A stretch of DNA of 64,000 nt. Source: a virus. Under the pieces are notes generated by a model. That model searched no databases and had not been told where the DNA came from. It saw only the letters and a list, made by a program, of their open reading frames with translations. The stretch covers positions 20,316-84,315 of IMG/VR virus record IMGVR_UViG_3300020190_000032. One strand, given 5' to 3'. The position numbers and the translations under genes are program-made. Below, one piece after another: positions 56,452 through 63,454 of this stretch (the stretch's first letter is position 1; every line of letters starts with the position of its first letter).

Positions 56452-58128
56452 ATGGCACTTACACAGGTATCTGGTGGAGGCGTTAAAGATGGCAGCATTA
56501 ATAATGTTGACATCAACGCAAGTGCTGCTATTGCTGGTAGTAAAGTAACTCCTGATTTCGGCAGTCAGAATGTAACAACAACTGGTACTGTAACAGGTGC
56601 CAGTTTAATTCCTGGTGGCAGCACCGTTCCCACCCTGGGCCTTTATCAACCCTCCGCAGGGGTTTTAGGGGTAGCAACTGGTGGGTCTGGCCGCCTCTTC
56701 ATTGATAGCAATGGGAATGTCGGAGTTGGTGTTGCTTCTCCGTCAGTTGCTTTTGATTGCAACGGAGCTGTGCGTTCAAGCACTGGTGTTATCCAGGCAA
56801 ACAGTGCAGATCAGTATAAGTACATTGAGTTTATGCACTCTGGTACGCGCCAGAGTCACATTTCTTGGGACAACACCAATAACTGGCTTTTTGTTCAGGC
56901 AAATGCCGCCAATAGCCAGATGCTTTTCTCGACAAATAATAGCGAGAAAATGCGCATCACCTCCGCTGGCCTTGTTGGCGTGGGAACTTCGAGTCCTACA
57001 GCTCGACTTGAATCAAGCCAAAATATTGGTTTTGGCACTGGCGGCACATTTGCCGCTGGACAGCTTTATTCTGATGCAAATTGGGGCGTTATTCTTAGCG
57101 CCAAGCAAGCCTCTCCTAACACTGCTGAGTTTGCATTTCAGAACGCTGGTGGCACAGAACGTTTTCGAGTTACAGGAACTGGAACGTTCAATATCAAAGG
57201 TGCTGGAGACGGTACGACAACTCAAGCCTATTCGTTTAACGGCAGCGCACCAGTCAACAGCCTCGTTGTTAACTCCAGTGGACAAGTAGGGATTGGCACT
57301 GCGAGCCCTGCCGCTGCGCTTGATGTCAATGGAGCTGCAAAAATTGGCGCGGCTACTGGAGACGCACAATTAGAAATTGGCGCGGGAGCCAGTGGCAATC
57401 GTAATGCTTATGTTGATCTTGTTGGTGATACAACTTATACCGATTACGGCTTACGGGTCATTCGTGAAGGTACTGGTGCCAATACCACTAGTGCGATTGC
57501 GCACAGAGGCACTGGCGAGTTGCGCCTCATTGCACAGGAAGCGGCCCCTATCGCTTTTCGGACGACTAACCAAGAGCGGATGAGGATTACAAGCGATGGA
57601 GAGGTGCTTATAGGCAGGACAACATTTGCAGCACCAGATACGACCATAGGTGTAATGTTGAATCCAACAGGTTTCCTGACATTAACATCTAGTGCAGAAG
57701 CTGGATCGTTTAATAGACAGGGCAGTGATGGAACTGTATTTCAATTTAGACGTGCAAATACAATCGTTGGATCGATTGGGGTAACTGCTACTGCAACATC
57801 ATATGCAACTTCTTCCGACTACCGCCTCAAGAAAAACGTCACTGCAGTTATTGACGGTATCACACGTCTGCGGCAACTCAAACCGAGCCGTTTTAACTTT
57901 ATTGCTACTCCCGATAAGACAGTTGATGGTTTTCTTGCTCATGAAGTGCAGGACGTAGTTCCCGAAGCCATCACTGGCACGAAGGATGAAGTCGATGCTG
58001 ACGGCACCCCCGTCTACCAGGGCATCGACCAGTCCAAGCTGGTGCCTTTGCTGACGGCTGCGCTGCAGGAAGCCATCAGTGAAATCGAATCACTAAAGGC
58101 TCGCGTTGCTGCACTTGAAGCCAACTAA
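56452..58128 (+). CDS. Tail spike/fibre with S74-type intramolecular chaperone
   Basis: A 558-aa protein. The N-terminal beta-repeats use the same LGVATGGSGRLFID and MRITSAGLVGVGTSSP units as the fibre at 53522. The last ~110 residues are an S74/endosialidase-type chaperone: SDYRLKKNVTAVIDGITRLR, KPSRFNFIATPDKTVDGFLA, HEVQDVVPEAITGTKDEVD, then a terminal coiled coil. Such domains trimerise the fibre and cut themselves off, with the Ser of SDYRLKK as the expected nucleophile. Receptor-binding spike inferred. Confidence 0.9.
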   Translation: MALTQVSGGGVKDGSINNVDINASAAIAGSKVTPDFGSQNVTTTGTVTGASLIPGGSTVPTLGLYQPSAGVLGVATGGSGRLFIDSNGNVGVGVASPSVAFDCNGAVRSSTGVIQANSADQYKYIEFMHSGTRQSHISWDNTNNWLFVQANAANSQMLFSTNNSEKMRITSAGLVGVGTSSPTARLESSQNIGFGTGGTFAAGQLYSDANWGVILSAKQASPNTAEFAFQNAGGTERFRVTGTGTFNIKGAGDGTTTQAYSFNGSAPVNSLVVNSSGQVGIGTASPAAALDVNGAAKIGAATGDAQLEIGAGASGNRNAYVDLVGDTTYTDYGLRVIREGTGANTTSAIAHRGTGELRLIAQEAAPIAFRTTNQERMRITSDGEVLIGRTTFAAPDTTIGVMLNPTGFLTLTSSAEAGSFNRQGSDGTVFQFRRANTIVGSIGVTATATSYATSSDYRLKKNVTAVIDGITRLRQLKPSRFNFIATPDKTVDGFLAHEVQDVVPEAITGTKDEVDADGTPVYQGIDQSKLVPLLTAALQEAISEIESLKARVAALEAN

Positions 58129-58147
58129 AGAAGTCCCCTTCACTAAG

Positions 58148-58178
58148 ACCTCATCATTAGGGATTCTAATGGTGGGGT
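58148..58178 (+). promoter_or_regulatory. 13-bp hairpin before small gene
   Basis: ACCTCATCATTAG-GGATT-CTAATGGTGGGGT pairs fully (13 bp, G-U pairs included) and ends 6 nt before the ATG at 58185. There is no T-tract, so control of translation or mRNA stability is as likely as termination. Confidence 0.65.
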
Positions 58179-58184
58179 CTACAA

Positions 58185-58409
58185 ATGTCTAAACGTGAAT
58201 TCAATACGCCCCATCGTGAGGCGTGGAATGCCCCGATTCATCAAATCCTGAAAGCAATTGATGAACATATGCGACTTTACATGGAGTCGCGTGATCCCTG
58301 GCATGTTGAAAAGGCTGAAGACTTGCGTGTATATCTCCATGAGCTGAAAACCTTCATCCACCGTCAGGAGGGTAAGATCAATGGCATCGAAAGACACGAT
58401 TTGGGGTGA
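58185..58409 (+). CDS. Small unknown helical protein, 74 aa
   Basis: REFNTPHREAWNAPIHQILK and HMRLYMESRDPWHVEKAEDL then a helical end. Charged, soluble. Recalled from small proteins next to fibre genes in cyanophages. Overlaps the next gene by 29 bp. Confidence 0.65.
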   Translation: MSKREFNTPHREAWNAPIHQILKAIDEHMRLYMESRDPWHVEKAEDLRVYLHELKTFIHRQEGKINGIERHDLG

Positions 58410-58719
58410 TTTAGAGTCCACTCCAACGAAATTAAAATTAAACATTTTTAAGGGAATTTACGATAGCTGCAAGACCAGAAATCCAATCATTGACTTCTTT
58501 ATTTTTTCTTTATTATTCTGGTTAGAAGAACGTTATATTGATTACAAAACCAAGGTTGCTATCGACGTAGCAGAGATTGAATATCACCACGAGATGGATA
58601 AGATTGAGAAGGACTGGAAAGAGTCCGCCGTGATCACTGAAACTAAGTCTCCTACATCTGAACTACTGCCCGAGATGCGGATTCGTGCGCCGTGGGTTGA
58701 AGGCGATAAACTGGACTGA
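58381..58719 (+). CDS. Unknown protein, 112 aa
   Basis: Amphipathic start, one hydrophobic stretch (PIIDFFIFSLLFWLEE) and a charged helical middle (AIDVAEIEYHHEMDKIEKDW). Possibly membrane-associated. Not recognised. Confidence 0.6.
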   Translation: MASKDTIWGDLESTPTKLKLNIFKGIYDSCKTRNPIIDFFIFSLLFWLEERYIDYKTKVAIDVAEIEYHHEMDKIEKDWKESAVITETKSPTSELLPEMRIRAPWVEGDKLD

Positions 58720-58732
58720 CTGCTTTCCTGTC

Positions 58733-58942
58733 ATGACTGTTTCGATCTCTAAGGAACGTGTTGGCGACATCATCGAAGTTGAGATGACGATCCGCATGCC
58801 GGAATTTAAGGTGTCACAATTTACTCATGTCGGCCAGTCATTTGATGACTACCGCTATGAAATCATTAATCAAGCTGAGTCCAAGCTTCGCTCCTACATC
58901 GAAGCAGCTTCTAAAGCTTATGAGGGCTGTGAAGATGAATGA
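58733..58942 (+). CDS. Small unknown protein, 69 aa
   Basis: ATG 58733 (MTVSISKERVGDIIEVEMTI) is preferred; an upstream GTG frame overlaps the previous gene. Mixed alpha/beta with an acidic end. ATGAATGA overlap with the next start. Confidence 0.6.
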   Translation: MTVSISKERVGDIIEVEMTIRMPEFKVSQFTHVGQSFDDYRYEIINQAESKLRSYIEAASKAYEGCEDE

Positions 58943-59114
58943 AGACGTGAAGTGGCTCAGGGATGAGTATGCAATGAAAGCTTTTGAATTTTTTATTCAG
59001 AAGTATTTTGACCGCGACTTTGAAAAGTTTGCTGCCGATTGCGAACTTGACATCCATGAAACCGTTGCATCCCTCAGCTACATGTTGGCTGATGAAATGA
59101 TCAAGCAACGATAA
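58935..59114 (+). CDS. Small unknown protein, 59 aa
   Basis: MNEDVKWLRDEYAMKAFEFF, then FDRDFEKFAADCELDIHETV. Acidic and helical. Starts in an 8-bp overlap. Not recognised. Confidence 0.6.
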   Translation: MNEDVKWLRDEYAMKAFEFFIQKYFDRDFEKFAADCELDIHETVASLSYMLADEMIKQR

Positions 59115-59126
59115 AACAATATCGTT

Positions 59127-59285
59127 ATGGATTATTTGCCGGCTTATGTCGTTGAACTGCATCGCGGTATTCGCCGTGAAACGGTCATTGTCAATGCGGA
59201 ATCCGCGTTTGAGGCACAGGAACTGGCCTTGAAGCGGTTTCCTGGCCATAAAATAACCTCAATCTCCCGAAAACTGGAAGACTGA
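59127..59285 (+). CDS. Small unknown protein, 52 aa
   Basis: MDYLPAYVVELHRGIRRETV then VNAESAFEAQELALKRFPGH: a beta-alpha pattern typical of small phage proteins with an AxxxALxxFPGHKIxSI end. Last rightward gene before a terminator and the leftward cluster. Confidence 0.6.
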   Translation: MDYLPAYVVELHRGIRRETVIVNAESAFEAQELALKRFPGHKITSISRKLED

Positions 59286-59304
59286 GGTGTTCGAGATGGA
59301 TCGG

Positions 59305-59326
59305 GGGAGCGAAAGCTCCCTTTTTT
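59305..59326 (+). terminator. Intrinsic terminator of the rightward block
   Basis: GGGAGC-GAAA-GCTCCC followed by TTTTTT, then ATTGG. It separates the rightward fibre block from the convergent leftward cluster. Confidence 0.9.
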
Positions 59327-59371
59327 ATTGGTTATGGGGAATGATTTCTCTCTCACTCTCTTTCTTGTTAG

Positions 59372-59572
59372 TTATACTGTTTCATCACTCCAATGATAAC
59401 GAAGTTTATCACCATCCGCAGAAATGTTCAGGTGATAGATTTTATCACTTTCAGTATAAACACCAATCCAAAGTGTGCGTTCATTCATGCTTTCCAGATG
59501 AAACATCTGAATGTCTTGAAGCACAATCTCATCAGGATTTTCTGTAAATCTGCTCACTTCAATATCCCTCAT
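59372..59572 (-). CDS. Small unknown protein, 66 aa
   Basis: MRDIEVSRFTENPDEIVLQD then WIGVYTESDKIYHLNISADG: beta-type protein. Met at 59572 fits better than 59581. Distal gene of the leftward cluster. Not recognised. Confidence 0.6.
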   Translation of the reverse strand: MRDIEVSRFTENPDEIVLQDIQMFHLESMNERTLWIGVYTESDKIYHLNISADGDKLRYHWSDETV

Positions 59573-59675
59573 AGGCATCAAGAATTGTTTTTGCTAATGC
59601 GATTGCTAAATCTTTTTGTCCAATACTAAGATCCTCGCGAGCACCACCAAAGGCTTTCATTTCAACTTCAGTCAT
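59559..59675 (-). CDS. Very small protein, 38 aa
   Basis: MTEVEMKAFGGAREDLSIGQ then KDLAIALAKTILDAYEGY. The frame is open further upstream, but the earlier part is unlike protein. Coupled by overlap to both neighbours. Unknown. Confidence 0.45.
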   Translation of the reverse strand: MTEVEMKAFGGAREDLSIGQKDLAIALAKTILDAYEGY

Positions 59676-59898
59676 TGTTGTCGAGCTCCAGATCAGTAGG
59701 GAAAACAATGTCGGACATAGCAGCCTCGTATTTTGCTTCACAATCTTGATAACCTGCCTGATAGCCCGCTCTAAAAGCTTCGACCAACAAGTCGCGAAGT
59801 TCTGGCTCTTCGTCAACCCATAGCGTCTCCCACTTTTCCAACAGCCAGAAAGCAGGATCTGGCAGATTAGTTGCAGAGGCAGTGTTCTCGTTTTTCAT
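59668..59898 (-). CDS. Small acidic protein, 76 aa
   Basis: MKNENTASATNLPDPAFWLL then ELRDLLVEAFRAGYQAGYQD. Acidic and helical, with an AGYQAGYQ repeat. Overlaps neighbours by a few bases. Unknown. Confidence 0.6.
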   Translation of the reverse strand: MKNENTASATNLPDPAFWLLEKWETLWVDEEPELRDLLVEAFRAGYQAGYQDCEAKYEAAMSDIVFPTDLELDNND

Positions 59899-60224
59899 TA
59901 GTAATCGTCTGGTGAAAGAATTGTTGTATAGCAACAGCTTACTCCCTCATCTTGCATCCCATAACCATCTGTAATAATCCATAACCTTTTATCATCTGTC
60001 AATTTGTAAGCACCCATCAGTCGCCCATTTGGTGTTTTTCGTCGAATCGTATCAATATTTGCCTGCCAATCGTCTTCGTCTAAGTCGCCCCAATCTCCGT
60101 CAATATACTGAACGAGATAATCATGAATTCGATAAAGGATCTCCGGTTTTTCCTTAACCCATCTATTTACAGTTTGAGTATAAAGAATTGGTCCAAGAGC
60201 AAGTGGATCTGGTTTCGTAATCAT
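59898..60224 (-). CDS. Small unknown protein, 108 aa
   Basis: YRIHDYLVQYIDGDWGDLDE and NGRLMGAYKLTDDKRLWIIT. The GRLMGAYKL ... RLWIITDG ... TTILSPDDY layout resembles DUF960-like plasmid and phage proteins of unknown function, from memory. Starts one base after the previous stop. Confidence 0.65.
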   Translation of the reverse strand: MITKPDPLALGPILYTQTVNRWVKEKPEILYRIHDYLVQYIDGDWGDLDEDDWQANIDTIRRKTPNGRLMGAYKLTDDKRLWIITDGYGMQDEGVSCCYTTILSPDDY

Positions 60225-60506
60225 TCAATTCTCCTGTTCGGGATCATTGCCATACGCCGATTCAATCTGACCAGAACAATGGTCACAGAATAAATCTTCT
60301 TCTTCCCAATTGATGTCAAGACCTAGAATACACCATCCATCTGAACCTGTGGTTGTTCCAATCGCTTCTCTTTCTGTTTTGCAACATTTATGACACAAGA
60401 CACCTGCATCACTTGTCATCGCAAACATTGGATAACCACCAGGCCAAGCAAATGGATTACTTGCCAACTCATCAGCAAATCGAAGGCTTTTTGATTGTGT
60501 CGTCAT
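60225..60506 (-). CDS. Cys-rich zinc-binding-type protein, 93 aa
   Basis: PFAWPGGYPMFAMTSDAGVL, CHKCCKTERE, then FCDHCSGQIESAYG. The two CxxC(C) pairs suggest one zinc site; the overall layout is recalled from marine phage genomes. The first ~10 residues (MTTQSKSLRF) nearly repeat those of the next upstream gene. Confidence 0.7.
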   Translation of the reverse strand: MTTQSKSLRFADELASNPFAWPGGYPMFAMTSDAGVLCHKCCKTEREAIGTTTGSDGWCILGLDINWEEEDLFCDHCSGQIESAYGNDPEQEN

Positions 60507-60507
60507 T

Positions 60508-60822
60508 TTAATTCATTAACTCCGAATAAATGGGATGTGCTTTTGCTTGTTCAAATTTCAATCCGACAAGCGCTAAAGGCCATCCAAACCGCGTAATTTT
60601 ATAAAGCGTTCCATTCTTCCATCTAACAAACGTAACCCTCTCCAAGGCCCAGGAAACGCCCGTTGGCGTCGTTACCACCTCGTCACTCATCGCTGCAGCG
60701 CGATAAATATGACCATAACGTGGATACCAGTCCTCACAAACATATTCATTAGGATGTGGATCATCCACAATGAATGATGGCATGGTCGCAAATCGAAAAT
60801 TTTTTGATTGTGTCGTCATCAT
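60508..60822 (-). CDS. Small unknown protein, 104 aa
   Basis: MMTTQSKNFRF then YVCEDWYPRYGHIYRAAAMS and ERVTFVRWKNGTLYKITRFG. Beta-type, no motif. The N-terminus matches that of the neighbouring gene at 60225. Either of two adjacent Met codons could start it. Unknown. Confidence 0.6.
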   Translation of the reverse strand: MMTTQSKNFRFATMPSFIVDDPHPNEYVCEDWYPRYGHIYRAAAMSDEVVTTPTGVSWALERVTFVRWKNGTLYKITRFGWPLALVGLKFEQAKAHPIYSELMN

Positions 60823-61190
60823 TTAAATCCTTTATTTGGCTTTTCAGAATACAAATCTAAAATATCCTTATTATCTATTGTTTTTTTTAGTGCTTCACGA
60901 GAGACAGGGAGCCTTGCATTTGTCACTTTATCGATATTACATACGAGAACAGCACAGAAATCTTCTTTTTTGCCTTTTTCTTGTGCTACTTGATCTTCGA
61001 AGAAATACTTTTCTCCAATGTCATTATAAAGTTTTCTCAACACTGCGCGTAAGCGACGCTTGGCAATTAGTTGTTCATATTTCTTGAATAACTTCAAGTC
61101 TCTTTTAAGAGCGATTAGTGAAATGTCTTTCACTTCGGGATGGAGTGAATGCTCTTTCCACTTTCCGTCTTTGATTTTGTAATCAGTCAT
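60819..61190 (-). CDS. Unknown basic protein, 123 aa
   Basis: From ATG 61190 (MTDYKIKDGKWKEHSLHPEV); the longer frame is less protein-like. Helical, Lys/Arg-rich middle (LIALKRDLKLFKKYEQLIAK, RRLRAVLRKLY). Nucleic-acid binding possible by charge only. Confidence 0.6.
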   Translation of the reverse strand: MTDYKIKDGKWKEHSLHPEVKDISLIALKRDLKLFKKYEQLIAKRRLRAVLRKLYNDIGEKYFFEDQVAQEKGKKEDFCAVLVCNIDKVTNARLPVSREALKKTIDNKDILDLYSEKPNKGFK

Positions 61191-61224
61191 CGATTTCAAT
61201 GATAAATTGCTTGATAAAAAACCT

Positions 61225-61524
61225 TCAGTTCTCAACTCTCTCCCAGATAGCCTCAGAACCATTTGCACGGATCCGCAGCACTCTGGTGGCATCAAAACTA
61301 CGCCATGTAGTCTTACCCTCCTCTTTGTTGTTTACTTCACGGATCCGGAAGATATTCGGATCATCGCAGGTACTACCAGTACCCTTGATCTCGTTCCAAT
61401 CACGGGGATTGAATGTGATCTGACGTTCAGTGCCATCCTTCTTTAGGAAGTTGACAGAAACCAACTTAGAACCAGCTTTTTGGATGATGTCACGGATGAT
61501 CTCGTGACGCGGTTTAATAGTCAT
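61225..61524 (-). CDS. WYL_2/DUF2693-like small protein, 99 aa
   Basis: VSVNFLKKDGTERQITFNPR, then NIFRIREVNNKEEGKTTWRS and SFDATRVLRIRANG. The F-x-KKDGTxR ... VxExx...TxWRSF pattern recalls the Sm-like SH3 barrel proteins (DUF2693/WYL_2) of T4-like phages. Possible regulator of transcription; unproven. Confidence 0.6.
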   Translation of the reverse strand: MTIKPRHEIIRDIIQKAGSKLVSVNFLKKDGTERQITFNPRDWNEIKGTGSTCDDPNIFRIREVNNKEEGKTTWRSFDATRVLRIRANGSEAIWERVEN

Positions 61525-61526
61525 GT

Positions 61527-61712
61527 TCAGTTCCAGTAATCAGAAATAAATTGGATGACTTGATCAAGAGTGTCAAAGTCAGGGCTGACCTGAAGTTCCG
61601 TGGATCGATCAATGATTTGATAGAAGGTCCCAGGCTGCCCTTCGAAGCAGGCTACGACCTCTTTGTCCTGTCTCTTTAGGGATCGATTGATCACCTCGAT
61701 GGTGGTGTTCAT
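61527..61712 (-). CDS. Small unknown protein, 61 aa
   Basis: From ATG 61712 (MNTTIEVINRSLKRQDKEVV); FYQIIDRSTELQVSPDFDTL. Mixed alpha/beta, no motif. Starts 38 nt after a GGGGT ... ACCCC hairpin. Confidence 0.55.
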   Translation of the reverse strand: MNTTIEVINRSLKRQDKEVVACFEGQPGTFYQIIDRSTELQVSPDFDTLDQVIQFISDYWN

Positions 61713-61750
61713 GGGGCTTGCCCTTGACGACTCCCTAATCATACAGCAAA

Positions 61751-61770
61751 GGGGTCGCTTGCGCAACCCC
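61751..61770 (-). terminator. Possible leftward terminator hairpin
   Basis: Minus strand GGGGTTGC-GCAA-GCGACCCC (8 bp, one G-U) then TTTGCTG. A weak T-tract makes it an attenuator or mRNA structure rather than a strong terminator. Confidence 0.4.
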
Positions 61771-61795
61771 TTCACAATTATTGACCTTTCAGGCC

Positions 61796-61984
61796 TCAGG
61801 CAAACTTGGCGACCCTGGCAGATGCCTCATGAATACTGTGAATCGTTTGCCCTTTTTGCTTTGCCCTATTGACAAATTTAATGCATTCATCCTCATCAAC
61901 GCAACCTGCAACAATCATCGTGGAATGACCGCCAACCTCTGCATCGAGAACAACGCGGTAGGCCTTGGGTTTTTGAATGGACAT
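61796..61984 (-). CDS. Small unknown protein, 62 aa
   Basis: KAYRVVLDAEVGGHSTMIVA then VDEDECIKFVNRAKQKGQTI. A beta-alpha protein of the kind common in early phage regions. Unknown. Confidence 0.6.
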   Translation of the reverse strand: MSIQKPKAYRVVLDAEVGGHSTMIVAGCVDEDECIKFVNRAKQKGQTIHSIHEASARVAKFA

Positions 61985-62062
61985 GGATTCGTCCTTGAGA
62001 ACCCAGCTACCGTAATGCCAAAACTTACCGCGTCGAGCACCTGTAACAATAAGTATAAATAC

Positions 62063-62338
62063 CTATTCTTCGGTATCATCAAATACATTGATCAGCGCAT
62101 GGTTTCCAATTACATGTAATGCCAACTTGTTCCATGCCTTCGCGGCATCAATCTCATTCTCAAATGCACCAATAAACCATCTTCTACCTTGATAAGCTAA
62201 TGATGCTCGATATGGTTTCTTCGGATTATTATTACTTGTTACTCCCTTGTATTTGCTAAATTTTTTTTTGCTATTTGGTCTGCTTGCAAGTTTAATATAA
62301 TACTCTTTCTCGTCGACATTCTTTGTGTAGTAGCTCAT
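62063..62338 (-). CDS. Stand-alone AP2-domain protein, 91 aa
   Basis: YKGVTSNNNPKKPYRASLAY, GRRWFIGAFENEIDAAKAWN and ALHVIGNHALINVFDD follow the AP2/ERF DNA-binding pattern (YxGV ... RA ... G ... xGxFxxExxAAxAxN ... N). In phages this domain usually sits on HNH homing endonucleases; here no nuclease part is present, so it may be a remnant or a free DNA-binding protein. Confidence 0.75.
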   Translation of the reverse strand: MSYYTKNVDEKEYYIKLASRPNSKKKFSKYKGVTSNNNPKKPYRASLAYQGRRWFIGAFENEIDAAKAWNKLALHVIGNHALINVFDDTEE

Positions 62339-62412
62339 TGAAAAAACAAAAGCCCATGGACTTTAGCACCACCCAATAATCCCCGTGGACCCTTTATGAT
62401 TTCTTAATTATC

Positions 62413-62727
62413 CTAATTACCCTCTCCCCTGAACCATCTCCTCTTATTCCCAAACCATTCAGCTAACGTAATTGGATCCTGTGGTCCAACTAAATGATCA
62501 CTCGGATCAGGTTCACCAATATCTAATGCTTGACAGAATTGATCCATATCACTTGGATCATCACCCTGTACAGCAGCTCTCCTTGCCTGTCTCAACATCT
62601 TATCAACAGTTGGATTTCTATCTGCCCATTTTTGAATCCAGGTCATATCATTGAACTCAACTGAAGCTCCAACCCTTATTCTTTCACAAATAAATTCAAC
62701 TCTTAAACGGGTTTGAGATGACAGCAT
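62413..62727 (-). CDS. Unknown early protein, 104 aa
   Basis: LSSQTRLRVEFICERIRVGA then FNDMTWIQKWADRNPTVDKM and RRAAVQGDDPSDMDQFCQAL. Helical and charged; the QTRLRxEFIC ... MTWxQKWA phrases are recalled from cyanophage small proteins. First gene of the leftward cluster. Preceded by a GGAACAATA motif at the usual distance. Confidence 0.65.
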   Translation of the reverse strand: MLSSQTRLRVEFICERIRVGASVEFNDMTWIQKWADRNPTVDKMLRQARRAAVQGDDPSDMDQFCQALDIGEPDPSDHLVGPQDPITLAEWFGNKRRWFRGEGN

Positions 62728-62746
62728 ATCCCATTCAAGGCTTGCA

Positions 62747-62755
62747 TATTGTTCC
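62747..62755 (-). promoter_or_regulatory. Putative leftward -10 element GGAACAATA
   Basis: Minus-strand GGAACAATA ends 19 nt before the ATG at 62727. Position fits the motif family but the C of the CT step is A. Confidence 0.35.
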
Positions 62756-62771
62756 GTTTGCCGTCTTATTT

Positions 62772-62802
62772 ATTCTCAATAAGAATTATTTTTCTCAATA
62801 AA
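62772..62802 (+). repeat. 31-bp direct repeat, copy 1
   Basis: ATTCTCAATAAGAATT, a T-run, then CTCAATAAA. A near-identical copy lies at 63007-63038; together they flank iteron array 2. Confidence 0.85.
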
Positions 62803-62805
62803 GGG

Positions 62806-62898
62806 GGTATCCTGAGACTACCTTTTATAGAGAGGGGGTATCCTGAGACTACCTTTAGGGTTTCCTAAGACTACCCCTAGGGGTTTCCTAAGACTACC
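62806..62898 (+). repeat. Four 17-bp iteron-like repeats (array 2)
   Basis: Starts at 62806, 62837, 62859 and 62882 (31, 22, 23 bp apart): GGTATCCTGAGACTACC twice, then GGTTTCCTAAGACTACC twice. Same length, dyad and orientation as array 1 at 30346. Spacing is near whole helical turns, so bound proteins would lie on one face. Confidence 0.9.
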
Positions 62899-62942
62899 CT
62901 TTGCTATTTAACTAATAGATTATTATATTATTAATTAAAACC
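62899..62942. other. AT-rich tract beside iteron array 2
   Basis: CTATTTAACTAATAGATTATTATATTATTAATTAAAA follows the last repeat directly, as at 30430-30473. Candidate DNA-unwinding element. Confidence 0.55.
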
Positions 62943-63006
62943 AAGATTGAAGAAAGATTCTTTTAGATTACCCCCTATAGTCCCCCACACCGTTTAGCCC
63001 TTAACC

Positions 63007-63038
63007 ATTCTCAATAAGAATTTTTTTTTCTCAATAAA
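63007..63038 (+). repeat. 32-bp direct repeat, copy 2
   Basis: Second copy of the ATTCTCAATAAGAATT ... CTCAATAAA repeat, differing by A/T content and length of the T-run; 235 bp from copy 1 start to start. Confidence 0.85.
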
Positions 63039-63282
63039 AACTATTTTTTGTAGCCAAAAGAACATTTCATAGGGTCTGCATGTAAGTCGTAGTGAAAGAT
63101 TGATCCTAGAATCCCCTGAGAGGTGTCTAGAAGCCCTTAGAAGACCTGTATAACCCTTGATGAACCCATTCCCCTATAAAGCCTTCTGAAAGCCTATTAG
63201 AGAGCCTTCTAGACCTTAGTTCTATTTTTGACCCCTAGTCTTAGACTGAGTCTCATAACTCTTATCCCATCTCACTCATACG

Positions 63283-63395
63283 AATTCCCCTCCCTACCTA
63301 TTTATCCCATCTTCCCCTTAACCCTAAAACCCTTACAATATCTACATCCTAACCCCTTATTAACTCTCTCTATTATCCAATTTATACCCCTAAAT
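63283..63395. other. 113-nt G-free tract
   Basis: No G on the plus strand over 113 bases, rich in C and T; the surrounding ~170 bases are also G-poor. No open frame of note. It lies in the gene-free region right of array 2. Confidence 0.8.
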
Positions 63396-63454
63396 GATAG
63401 CCTTTACTACTTCCCTTAGTACATTTTTGAAACCAATAACCCCTTAGGTAACAA

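Noticed and set aside
56681-57289. 202-codon alternative frame inside the S74 fibre gene
   Set aside because: Out-of-frame reading of repeat DNA; the main frame contains clear fibre and chaperone motifs.
30346-62898. CRISPR arrays at the two repeat clusters
   Set aside because: Gaps between repeats are only 5-14 nt, repeats are 17 bp and variable, and there are no cas genes.
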